From Nitrospirota bacterium (GTDB taxonomy: Bacteria > Nitrospirota > Thermodesulfovibrionia > Thermodesulfovibrionales > JdFR-88), in assembly GCA_021825295.1 (NCBI GenBank), contig JAKAHV010000012.1, positions 1-64,000 on the forward strand: a stretch of 64,000 nt of DNA, read 5' to 3'. The position numbers and the translations under genes are program-made. Numbering within the stretch: the first letter of the stretch is position 1; each line of letters begins with the position of its first letter. Under the pieces are notes generated by a model that saw nothing but the letters and a program-made list of their open reading frames with translations, was not told the origin of the DNA and searched no databases. Of the stretch, positions 44,797 through 53,658 are shown in pieces.

Positions 44797-46674
44797 CTAC
44801 TGGAACGGAAGCGGTCGGCTTCCGTCAGGGGAGTAATACGTGAACAGGGTGCTGAATTTTCCCCTGACCCAGTCCGGGTACATGGCGTAGATCTGCCGGG
44901 CGTCCTGGCCGTCGCCAAGCGCGCTGAGCGCGTCGGCCTTGTTTATGTTGTAGATGGGGTTCGTCGGGTCGCCGAAGAGCAGTATGTTTTCCACGTTCAC
45001 TATCTCCTTGAGCACGGCCCTTTTGTCAATCGAGTATTGCCTGATGATATCGCCGTTTTCGGCCGTGTTTCTCACGAAGATGGCGGAATTGTCCCCGATG
45101 TAGACCAGTTTCCACTGCGGGTCGTCTATCAACGAGACCGAGATGGGGATTATATACCCCGATTCCCTGAATACTACCGGCACAAGTATGAAATTTATGT
45201 TGTAGGCGTCAAGCTCCTGCCGCCATCCCGGATAGCTTTTGAGGATGGCGTCGGCTGAGCGGCTTATGGAATCGCTAAGGGCGCGCCCGTCTATGAAGTC
45301 CTTGTATTTCGGATAGAGGTCCCAGATGAGAAATCCGCCCCACGTGTAGAAGTTGTACATGGGCGGCTTTATGTCGTGCTCTTTCAGGAAATTGTCCGCG
45401 CTTACCGGGTACCAGGGCGAGACCCACTGGTTAGTCATTCCCGGCTTGAACGCCCAGGCGTAGGACTTTGACGCATACAGGCCGAACCAGAGAGTCGTCG
45501 CTATCATGATGGCTGCAAAAAACGCCGGCGCCCGGCGGGCGCCGTTTGCGCCGAAGGTCCTCCTTTTGAAATCCCTCAGCTCAAGCAGGCTTTTCCCGTA
45601 GTAGAAGGAGAGTATGATGATCGAGAACATGAGTCCCCTGGCGTAGTAATTGGCAAAAAAGGAGATGAAACATACGGTGAAAAACTCTGTGAGGTCGATT
45701 TTCTTCCTCACCCAGTACTTAAACAGGAGCAGCACGATCAGCATGCCCGTGAATACCCAGTAGAACATGAGCCAGCGGTAGAAGAGATCGCGGTAAAAGT
45801 AGATGAGCGGCCTGTATTCGAGCACCACGTTTGCGACCCAACCGCTCCTGCCCCCAAGCCCCGCCGTGTGCTGCAGGTCCGCCAGGAACTTTGCCAGGAG
45901 GCCGTGGAGGTAGTTATAGCTCAGGGTATAGCCGTTGGGGTTTATGCCGGTGGCCAGCTCCGCCGCCAGAGCGCCGCCAAAAAAAAGATAATTCGGCCTC
46001 AGGCGCCCCTCCCTGAGCCTTCGGTAGCCCCAAGTCACAGCCTCCCCGAAGATGTAAAGCAGTATTATCACCACGCCCACTATAAACCCGGCATGAACGT
46101 TCGCCCAGAAGACCATCAAAAGAACAAGCAGGACGGCCATGGCCTTGCTGCCCCCCTTCATCTCCTCCAGGAGCATTATGGCAAGCAGGGCCAACAGGAA
46201 GGATATGCCTTGGGGCCTTTCAAACGAATAGAACAGCTCCACCGCGAGCATGAGCGCACCGAACGAACCCGTCGCCAGGGCCATCCATGGCTTTACGCCC
46301 TTCCTCACCAGCCACAGGTAAATGGCGAACATCGGCGCGACTATCAGCAGCCCCCTGAAGACGCCAACGCCCCCGTACCCGCCGATCAGGTAAGACAGAT
46401 AGAATATTACCTGGCCAAGCCAATGCGCCCTCAGGCCGTCTATCTCCATCCTGGGCAGTTGGGCCGGGGAGGTGAAGGAAAACAGGTCCTTATTCGGGAG
46501 AGACCTCGTCTCCAGCGTGACCTGGCCGGTCTTCAGGTGCCACCAGAGGTCCGGGTCGTTGAGGCTGAAATTCGTCGTTATGAAGAATATCCAGGCGAAA
46601 AAAAGCAGGGCAAGCAGGTGCCATGCCCATCTCCCCCAGTGATTATCGGTCTGCCGAACGTCCGTAGATGTCAT
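44797..46674 (-). CDS. Polytopic membrane protein, candidate GT-C-type glycosyltransferase
   Basis: About 10 TMs. N-terminal first loop NDPDLWWHLKTGQ (GT-C-like acidic motif). Overlaps the 3' end of the downstream-coordinate manC gene by 32 nt. Confidence 0.65.
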   Translation of the reverse strand: MTSTDVRQTDNHWGRWAWHLLALLFFAWIFFITTNFSLNDPDLWWHLKTGQVTLETRSLPNKDLFSFTSPAQLPRMEIDGLRAHWLGQVIFYLSYLIGGYGGVGVFRGLLIVAPMFAIYLWLVRKGVKPWMALATGSFGALMLAVELFYSFERPQGISFLLALLAIMLLEEMKGGSKAMAVLLVLLMVFWANVHAGFIVGVVIILLYIFGEAVTWGYRRLREGRLRPNYLFFGGALAAELATGINPNGYTLSYNYLHGLLAKFLADLQHTAGLGGRSGWVANVVLEYRPLIYFYRDLFYRWLMFYWVFTGMLIVLLLFKYWVRKKIDLTEFFTVCFISFFANYYARGLMFSIIILSFYYGKSLLELRDFKRRTFGANGARRAPAFFAAIMIATTLWFGLYASKSYAWAFKPGMTNQWVSPWYPVSADNFLKEHDIKPPMYNFYTWGGFLIWDLYPKYKDFIDGRALSDSISRSADAILKSYPGWRQELDAYNINFILVPVVFRESGYIIPISVSLIDDPQWKLVYIGDNSAIFVRNTAENGDIIRQYSIDKRAVLKEIVNVENILLFGDPTNPIYNINKADALSALGDGQDARQIYAMYPDWVRGKFSTLFTYYSPDGSRPLPFQ

Positions 46675-48130
46675 CGAACCGTATTATATCATCTTCCACA
46701 AGATGTTCGCCGCTTTGTATCTCTATTATCCTCAGCGGTATCATGCCGGGGTTTTCAAGCCGGTGTTTCACGGTGCTCGGTATATAGGTGCTCTCATTCT
46801 TGTTTATGTAGAAGACATCGTCTCCCCTCTGCACCCTGGCGGTGCCGGAGACCACGATCCAGTGCTCGCTTCTGTGGTTATGCATCTGCAGGGAGAGCCT
46901 AGCCTTCGGTTTCAGGCAGATGTGCTTTATCTGGTAGCCCGCGCCCTTCTCCAAAACGGAGAAATGCCCCCAGGGCCTTTCCTCCACCTTGGGCAGCAGA
47001 TATTCCTCCTTGCCGGTCTGTTTGAGCTTTTCAACCAGCTTTTTCACCTCCTGCACCCTCTCCTTGGGGCATATGAGGGTGGCGTCGGGGGTGTCGACGA
47101 CCACCATCGCCTTAAGCCCTATCGTGGCAAGGAGCCTTCCGGAGCTGAAAATTATTGAACCCTCGGGCTCTATGTTGACCGAATTGCCGAGCACCACGTT
47201 GCCGCCGGTGTCCTTCCCCATGACCTCCTCCAGGGCGTTCCAGCTCCCTATGTCGGACCATCCGAAATCGGACCTCACCACGCAGACCCGCTTCGATTTC
47301 TCCATGACCCCGTAATCGATGGAGTCCGGCTCTATCCGGCCGTACACTTCCTCCAGGGCCTTTGGCTCCTCCATGGTGCCAAGTTGGCTTTCGATCCCCG
47401 CAAAGGCCGCGTAAAGCCCGGGCATATGCTTTTTTATCTCGTTTATCACCGTCTGCGCCTTGAAGAGGAAGATGCCGCTGTTCCAGAAGTAGGAGCCGTC
47501 TTTCAGGAGCGCGCGGGCGGTTTTGGCTTCCGGTTTTTCCACAAAGCGCTCGACCTTGAAGATGTCTTTTCCGGCTGCCTTTCCGGATTTTATGTAGCCG
47601 TAGCCGGTCTCTGGCCTTGTGGGCACAATCCCGAATGTGACAAGGCAGCCGGCCTCGGCCAGCGGCACGGAGGCGTCAATGGCGGCCGAGAAGGCGGCGG
47701 TGTCCCTGATGTAATGGTCGGAGGGCAGCACCAGCAGCAGGGCGTTCCTGTCGGTCCTCTTTTTTTTGAAGGCGGCAAGGGCTATGGCGGGGGCGGTGTT
47801 TCTGCCCCTCGGCTCGGTCACCACGCATTCCGGCGGCAGCACGCCTTTCGTCTGCCAGCGGACCAGCTCCGCCTGGTTCCGGGTGGTTATGATAAGGAAA
47901 TTGCCGGGCGGCACCTTGCCCTCCAGCCGGTCTATCGTGTTTTGAAGGAGCGTCTTTTCGCCGAATATCTTCAGGAACTGCTTGGGAAAGGTCTCCCGGC
48001 TCACGGGCCAGAACCTCGTCCCCTTGCCGCCGGCCATTATCACGGCATGAAGATGCCCGCCTTTCCCCGCATTTGTCTTCCTGCCGGCAGCCTTTCTCCT
48101 TGCGACCCCGGTACTTTTCGAAGCTGTCAT
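46643..48130 (-). CDS. Mannose-1-phosphate guanylyltransferase/mannose-6-phosphate isomerase (bifunctional)
   Basis: HAVIMAGGKGTRFWPVSRETFPKQFLKIFGEKTLLQNT; RPWGHFSVLEKGAGYQIKHICLKPKARLSLQMHNHRSEHWIVVSGTARV. Confidence 0.95.
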   Translation of the reverse strand: MTASKSTGVARRKAAGRKTNAGKGGHLHAVIMAGGKGTRFWPVSRETFPKQFLKIFGEKTLLQNTIDRLEGKVPPGNFLIITTRNQAELVRWQTKGVLPPECVVTEPRGRNTAPAIALAAFKKKRTDRNALLLVLPSDHYIRDTAAFSAAIDASVPLAEAGCLVTFGIVPTRPETGYGYIKSGKAAGKDIFKVERFVEKPEAKTARALLKDGSYFWNSGIFLFKAQTVINEIKKHMPGLYAAFAGIESQLGTMEEPKALEEVYGRIEPDSIDYGVMEKSKRVCVVRSDFGWSDIGSWNALEEVMGKDTGGNVVLGNSVNIEPEGSIIFSSGRLLATIGLKAMVVVDTPDATLICPKERVQEVKKLVEKLKQTGKEEYLLPKVEERPWGHFSVLEKGAGYQIKHICLKPKARLSLQMHNHRSEHWIVVSGTARVQRGDDVFYINKNESTYIPSTVKHRLENPGMIPLRIIEIQSGEHLVEDDIIRFDDIYGRSADR

Positions 48131-48891
48131 CCCCTCGCCTCCTTGTTGATTTTTTTCAGGCCCAGGACGCGCCTGATCGAGGATTTTATACTCCGCAACC
48201 TGAGCCTCCATGGCAGCCAGACGGCCTCTTTTATGATCTCCCTGCTCATCTTGGATGTGCCGCTTGCGCGTTCGGTGAAAACTATGGGTATCTCCTTTGC
48301 CTTCATCCCGGCCCTGCAGATATTGTAGGCCATCTCGATCTGAAAGGCGTATCCCCCGGAATTGACTTCACCGAGCGCCGTCCGCTCAAGCGCCTTCCGG
48401 CTGAAGGCGCGGTAGCCGCTGGTGAGGTCGCTCAGCCTGCTGCAAAGCAGGGCCGAGGCGTAGATATTGCCGAACTTTGACAGCAGCAGCCTCCTGAAAT
48501 CCCAGCCCACCACGCTTATCTTGCCGCCTATGTACCTGGAGCCTATGACCAGGTCCGCCCCTTTGCCTATCTCCTCGATGAACCTGGGAAGGTCGCGCGG
48601 GTCGTGGGACATGTCCGAGTCCATTTCGATGAAACAGTCATAGTCGCGCTCAAGACCCCAGCGAAAGCCGGCGACATAAGCGGTGCCAAGCCCCATCTTC
48701 CCCGGCCTGTTCATTACATGCACCCTGGGGTCCCGCATGGCCCATGCCCCGGCTATTTGCCCCGTGCCGTCAGGCGAGTTGTCGTCTATTACCAGGACAT
48801 CGGCCAGTCCCTGCGAGAGAACCTTTGAAAGGACCGTGGGAAGGGTATCCTTTTCCATGTAGGTGGGCAGTATCACAAGGGCCTTTGGCAT
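48127..48891 (-). CDS. Polyprenol-phosphate mannosyltransferase (GT2, DPM1-like)
   Basis: ALVILPTYMEKDTLPTVLSKVL; VIDDNSPDGTGQIA; IEMDSDMSHDPRDLPRFI; VIGSRYIGG. Overlaps the manC start by 4 nt. Confidence 0.92.
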   Translation of the reverse strand: MPKALVILPTYMEKDTLPTVLSKVLSQGLADVLVIDDNSPDGTGQIAGAWAMRDPRVHVMNRPGKMGLGTAYVAGFRWGLERDYDCFIEMDSDMSHDPRDLPRFIEEIGKGADLVIGSRYIGGKISVVGWDFRRLLLSKFGNIYASALLCSRLSDLTSGYRAFSRKALERTALGEVNSGGYAFQIEMAYNICRAGMKAKEIPIVFTERASGTSKMSREIIKEAVWLPWRLRLRSIKSSIRRVLGLKKINKEARG

Positions 48892-48928
48892 AAATGCATA
48901 GATTATAGAGCAAAGGCGCGAAAAACTG

Positions 48929-50479
48929 TTACAGGGGCCTGGAGCCTCCGAGGGCCCACAGCCGGATGGCCTCCTCAAGGGCCTCCATGGTGGCCTCCGC
49001 GGGCATGATATCCACCTTGAGCCCAGCCTGTACGATCCTTTTTGCCGTCACCGGCCCTATCGCCGCTATCGCCACCCCCCGGAGCAGGTCTGCCGCGTCC
49101 TCTCCGACCATTTCCATGAAGTTAGTAAACGTGGCCCCGCTTGTAAAGGTGGCGACGGTTATCCTGCCTTCCTTGAGGAAGCGCTTCAGCCTTTTGCCGT
49201 GGGCCAGCGGCTTTATGGCGCGATACGAGGCGGGGACGTCCATGAAGCCGCCCATCTGCCTGACCTTCTCCGGGAATATCTCCCTGGCCTCCGCGGCGCG
49301 GGGAAGGAGGAAGCGTATGCCCGCAAGGCCGGCGGGATACAGTTCGCGGAAGGACTTTATGAGCCCCTCGGCCCTGAACTCCTCGGGCACCATGTCCACA
49401 TTCAGGCAGAACCGCCGGACGGATTGCGCCGTCTTCGAACCTACGGCGCAGATTTTCGCCCTGATGGAGCGTATGTCCATGCCAAGCCGCGCAAACCTCT
49501 CAAAAAAGAATTTCACCCCGTTTGCGCTCGTGAATATTATCCAGTCGTAGGAGCCGATCCTGCCCAGGGCCTCGTCCAGGGTCTGCCAGCTCTCAGGCGG
49601 CGCGATCTCCAGGGTGGGAAACTGCATTATCTCGGCCCCAAGGTCCTCCAGCGATTCGAACCCGGCGGCCCATTCGCTTCCGGAGGAATGCCGCCTTGTG
49701 ACGAGCACGCGGTGGCCGAAGAGCGGCTTCATCTCATACCACTTCAGTTTTTCCCGAAGCCTTACGACGTCTCCCACCACCGTCACCGCCGGAGGCTTTA
49801 TCTCGTTTTGCCTCATCTGGGCGGCGATTTCGCCCAGGGTGCTTATCAGTGTCCTTTGCTCCGGCCTCGTGCCCCATCTGATGACAGCAACCGGCGTGTC
49901 GGGCGGCTTTCCGTTTTCGATGAGCTTGCCGGCCAGCTCGTCCATGTTTTTTACGGCCATCAGGAAGACCAGCGTGCCGACCCCTGTTGCCAGTTTTTCC
50001 CAGTCGATGGAGGAGCCGTTCTTGGTTGCGTCCTCATAGCCGGGGATCACGGCGAAGGAGGAGGATATTTTTCTGTGGGTAAGGGGTATGCCCGCATAGG
50101 CGGGCGCAGCCACCGACGAGCTTACTCCTGGGACTATCTCGAATTCGAGGCCGGCCTCGGCGAGGGCGCAGGCCTCCTCGCCGCCCCGGCCAAAGACAAA
50201 CGGGTCGCCCCCCTTGAGCCGGCAGACGGTCTTGCCGCTTTTCGCCTTTTCGATGAGCGTGGCGTTTATCTCTTCCTGGCCCATCGTGTGATGGCCTCCG
50301 CGCTTCCCCGCGTAGATGAACTCCGCGTCCTTCCTGACGAAATTGAGCACCTGCGCATTCAAGTGGAAATCATAGACCACCACATCGGCCCTCTCCAGGC
50401 ACCTGGCCCCCTTTATCGTCAGGAGCCCTATGTCCCCCGGGCCCGCCCCAACCAGATAGACTTTCCCCTTTTTCCCCAT
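48929..50479 (-). CDS. Uroporphyrinogen-III C-methyltransferase/uroporphyrinogen-III synthase fusion
   Basis: CobA part: VYLVGAGPGDIGLLTIKGARCLERADVVVYD...CRLKGGDPFVFGRGGEEA. HemD part: VLVTRRHSSGSEWAAGFESLEDLGAEIMQFPTLEI...CAVGSKTAQSVR. Confidence 0.95.
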   Translation of the reverse strand: MGKKGKVYLVGAGPGDIGLLTIKGARCLERADVVVYDFHLNAQVLNFVRKDAEFIYAGKRGGHHTMGQEEINATLIEKAKSGKTVCRLKGGDPFVFGRGGEEACALAEAGLEFEIVPGVSSSVAAPAYAGIPLTHRKISSSFAVIPGYEDATKNGSSIDWEKLATGVGTLVFLMAVKNMDELAGKLIENGKPPDTPVAVIRWGTRPEQRTLISTLGEIAAQMRQNEIKPPAVTVVGDVVRLREKLKWYEMKPLFGHRVLVTRRHSSGSEWAAGFESLEDLGAEIMQFPTLEIAPPESWQTLDEALGRIGSYDWIIFTSANGVKFFFERFARLGMDIRSIRAKICAVGSKTAQSVRRFCLNVDMVPEEFRAEGLIKSFRELYPAGLAGIRFLLPRAAEAREIFPEKVRQMGGFMDVPASYRAIKPLAHGKRLKRFLKEGRITVATFTSGATFTNFMEMVGEDAADLLRGVAIAAIGPVTAKRIVQAGLKVDIMPAEATMEALEEAIRLWALGGSRPL

Positions 50480-50624
50480 GGTCATTGATTTTAACACGCA
50501 GGCAGCGAAATCGGACAGGCTACCGCCGGCCGGGACCGTGTCTCAGCTTGCTGCAGGGTCTCCTTGGGTCATTCCCTCACCCTCCGCTTGGGGACCAGTC
50601 CCCTTCGAGACCAGTCCCTTCGCT

Positions 50625-50662
50625 CCTCCCTCTCCCAATGGGAGAGGGTTGGGGTGAGGGAG
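50625..50662. repeat. Common REP-like hairpin, second copy
   Basis: CTCCCTCTCCCaATGGGAGAGGGTTGGGGTGAGGGAG; matches 26093-26136. Confidence 0.75.
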
Positions 50663-50682
50663 TCCTTAGCCTTGGTTTCGCT

Positions 50683-51879
50683 TTACGGCTCTATCTTTAC
50701 GAACCGCCTCTTGCCCACGGCAAGTATGTAGGAGCCCTCCGGGACCTTCGCGTCGGGGTCCGAAACCCTCCGGCCGTTTATCTTCACGCCCCCCTGCGTT
50801 ATGAGCCTGCGGGCCTCCCCCGTGCTTGACGCGAGCCCCGAGAGTTTCAGTATCCGCGGCAGCCACATAGGGCCTTCTTCCCACGAAAGCTTATGGACCG
50901 GGATTTCATCCGGAAGCTCCTTTTTCCTGAAGACGTGCTCGAACTCCGCCCTGGCCTTGAGCGCCTCCTGCCTGCCGTGGTACCTTTCGGCTATCTCGAG
51001 GGCGAGGGCCATCTTGGCCTCCATCGGATGGACGGCGCCGGTCTTAACCGCCTCCCGGAGCCGCCCCAGCTCCTCGTTCGATATATGGCTTAGAAGCTCG
51101 TAATAGCGGAGCATGAGATCGTCCGTAACGGACATGATCTTGCCGAACATCTCTGCCGCCGGCTCCGTGATGCCGATGTAATTGCCGAGGCTTTTGGACA
51201 TCTTTTTTACCCCGTCCAGCCCTTCAAGAAGCGGCATGAGGACTATGCCCTGGGGCTCCTGGCCGTATGATTTCTGAAGCTCGCGGCCGACGATGAGGTT
51301 GAATTTCTGGTCCGTTCCCCCGAGCTCTATGTCGGCCTTCAGGAAGACGGAGTCGTAGCCCTGGATGAGGGGGTAGAAGAACTCATGGATGCCGATGGGG
51401 CTCTGGTTCTGGAAGCGCTGCCTGAAATCCTCGCGTTCGAGCATCCTGGCCACGGTGTAATGGCCCGAAAGCCTGACAAACTCCTCCGCCTTCATGGAGG
51501 CCATCCATGAGGAGTTGAATTCCACGCGTGTCTTTTCGGCGTCCAGGACCTTGAATATCTGGGCCTTGTACGTGGCGGCGTTTCTGGCGACCTCTTCCCG
51601 AGTCAGTGGCTTTCTGGTCTCGCTTTTTCCGCTTGGGTCCCCGATCATCCCGGTGAAATCGCCTATGAGGAATATGATCTCGTGCCCAAGTTGCTGGAGC
51701 TGCCGCATCTTTTCCAGCAGCACCGTGTGGCCTATGTGGATGTCCGGCGCGGTGGGGTCGAAGCCCGCCTTCACGCGGAGGGGTTTGCCGCGTTCGAGCT
51801 TCTTTAGAATCTCCCCGGGCGTTATGACCTCCGCGGCCCCTCTTTCTATGATCTCAAGCTGTTTCCTGGGTTCAAGCAT
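50683..51879 (-). CDS. tyrS: Tyrosyl-tRNA synthetase
   Basis: VKAGFDPTAPDIHIGHTVLLEKMRQLQQLGHEIIFLIGDFTGMIGDPSGK; KMSKS motif KKMSKSLGNYIGI; C-terminal S4 domain. Confidence 0.97.
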   Translation of the reverse strand: MLEPRKQLEIIERGAAEVITPGEILKKLERGKPLRVKAGFDPTAPDIHIGHTVLLEKMRQLQQLGHEIIFLIGDFTGMIGDPSGKSETRKPLTREEVARNAATYKAQIFKVLDAEKTRVEFNSSWMASMKAEEFVRLSGHYTVARMLEREDFRQRFQNQSPIGIHEFFYPLIQGYDSVFLKADIELGGTDQKFNLIVGRELQKSYGQEPQGIVLMPLLEGLDGVKKMSKSLGNYIGITEPAAEMFGKIMSVTDDLMLRYYELLSHISNEELGRLREAVKTGAVHPMEAKMALALEIAERYHGRQEALKARAEFEHVFRKKELPDEIPVHKLSWEEGPMWLPRILKLSGLASSTGEARRLITQGGVKINGRRVSDPDAKVPEGSYILAVGKRRFVKIEP

Positions 51880-51992
51880 GGCCTTTTATGATATATAAGC
51901 CGGGCGGGAGGGGTCAACAATCGGCGGCTGTTTTCCTATTGAAGGATCAGGCGCAATCTGGTATTTTCATTACGGAATAAGGAGGCTGCGGG

Positions 51993-53114
51993 ATGATAAT
52001 AGGGGTTCCGGCGGAGATAAAAAAAGGGGAGAGCCGCGTAGGCCTTGTCCCGGACGGCGTGGCGGAGCTGGTGCGCATGGGCCATACGGTGCTGGTTGAA
52101 AAGGGCGCCGGGCTTGGAAGCGGCTTTGCAGACGGGCTTTATATCGGGGCCGGGGCCGGGATAACGGACGGCCATGCGGTTTTCGGGCGCGCGGAGCTTA
52201 TAGTGAAGGTAAAGGAGCCGCTTCCTCCGGAATACGGGCTCCTGAGGCCTGGGCAGGCGCTTTTTACCTTCCTTCATCTGGCATCGAGCCGGGAGCTGAC
52301 GGACGCGCTTATGAAAAGCGGGGTGTCCGCGCTTGCCTATGAGACGCTTGAAGAAGGCGGCGGGCTGCCGCTTCTGGCGCCGATGAGCGAGATAGCGGGC
52401 AGGATGGCCCCCCTGATGGGCGCCTTTTACCTCCAGGCCGGCAAGGGCGGCAGCGGGGTATTCGCCGCCGGGGCCGTGGGGGTCAGGCCGGCCAGGTGTC
52501 TGATACTGGGCGCGGGCAACGCCGGCACCAACGCGGCGCGCGTCTCAAGCGCGCTCGGAATGGACACTACGGTCCTTAACATTACGGCCGACAGGCTCAG
52601 GCGCATTGACGAGATGTTCTCAGGCAGGGTCAAGACCCTCATGCTGACCGGGGACGCCCTCGGCCGGGCCGTCAGGGACGCGGACCTTGTGATAGGCGCG
52701 GCGCTTGTGCCCGGGGCAAGGGCCCCCCTGCTCATAACCAGGCAGATGCTGGGGGCCATGCGGAGGGGCTCCGTCATCGTGGACATATCGATTGACCAGG
52801 GAGGCGTAACGGAGACCTCGATGCCGACCACGCACGACGACCCAGTGTACGAGGTGGACGGCATAATCCATTACTGTGTGGCGAACATGCCTGCCGCCTA
52901 CCCGCAGACTTCCACCCCGGCCCTGGCGAACGCCACCCTGCCATATGTGAAATTGCTGGCGGAAGCAGGCGTGGAGGAGGGCGTGGGAAAAAGCGGCCCC
53001 CTCAGAAGCGCGCTCAACATCTACAGGGGCCGGGTCGTCCACAAGGGGCTCGCCCGCTCCATGGGCGCGGAGCCGGCGGACATAAAAGACCTCGTGTCCG
53101 CGAGGTCCCGCTGA
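51993..53114 (+). CDS. ald: Alanine dehydrogenase
   Basis: MIIGVPAEIKKGESRVGLVPDGVAELVRMGHTVLVEKGAG; LGAGNAGTNAARVSSALGM; SIDQGGVTETSMPTTHDDPVYEVDGIIHYCVANMPAAYPQTST. Confidence 0.95.
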   Translation: MIIGVPAEIKKGESRVGLVPDGVAELVRMGHTVLVEKGAGLGSGFADGLYIGAGAGITDGHAVFGRAELIVKVKEPLPPEYGLLRPGQALFTFLHLASSRELTDALMKSGVSALAYETLEEGGGLPLLAPMSEIAGRMAPLMGAFYLQAGKGGSGVFAAGAVGVRPARCLILGAGNAGTNAARVSSALGMDTTVLNITADRLRRIDEMFSGRVKTLMLTGDALGRAVRDADLVIGAALVPGARAPLLITRQMLGAMRRGSVIVDISIDQGGVTETSMPTTHDDPVYEVDGIIHYCVANMPAAYPQTSTPALANATLPYVKLLAEAGVEEGVGKSGPLRSALNIYRGRVVHKGLARSMGAEPADIKDLVSARSR

Positions 53115-53229
53115 GGGTTGGCGCCGGCGGCATGCCCGGCCCTTTTCCCTTCCGCCGCTAAAGGCGTTAGTTAAGCAGTTTAGAAATATATTGACTATTC
53201 ATATTCATTTATGGTTATATGTTTATGTT

Positions 53230-53658
53230 ATGATGGACGGAAGAATAAAGGCCTTCAAGGCCTTGTCTGACGAAACCAGGCTCAGGATCCTCCTGCTGGT
53301 GTCCGGCGGGGAGCTCTGTGTCTGCCAGATGATGGCGGTCCTTGGCATCTCGCAGCCGCTGGTGTCGAGGAACCTGGCCGTCCTGAAGGATGCGGGCTTC
53401 CTCGTCTCCAGGCGGGAAAAGAAGCTCATGTTCTACAGGCTGAGGCCGGACCTGGACGGCGCGGGCCTGGGGTTCGCGAGGCCGGTGCTGAAGGACCTCG
53501 CTGGGTCCGGCCAGGCGGACGAGGACAGGCGCTCCCTGAGCGCGTGCCGGGAGTTCCAGAAGGCGACGGGGCGCTGCGACATGAAATCCTTCCGGGAGTT
53601 CATGAGGAGAAAGCGCGCTGCCCAAGTGAAGAGACGGGAGAGGACGAAGAAAATATGA
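53230..53658 (+). CDS. ArsR family transcriptional regulator
   Basis: IKAFKALSDETRLRILLLVSGGELCVCQMMAVLGISQPLVSRNLAVLKDAGFL (ELCVCQM metal-site-like). Confidence 0.92.
   Translation: MMDGRIKAFKALSDETRLRILLLVSGGELCVCQMMAVLGISQPLVSRNLAVLKDAGFLVSRREKKLMFYRLRPDLDGAGLGFARPVLKDLAGSGQADEDRRSLSACREFQKATGRCDMKSFREFMRRKRAAQVKRRERTKKI

Noticed and set aside
49199-50488. 429-aa ORF antisense to cobA-hemD
   Set aside because: No domain motifs; explained by codon bias of the sense gene.
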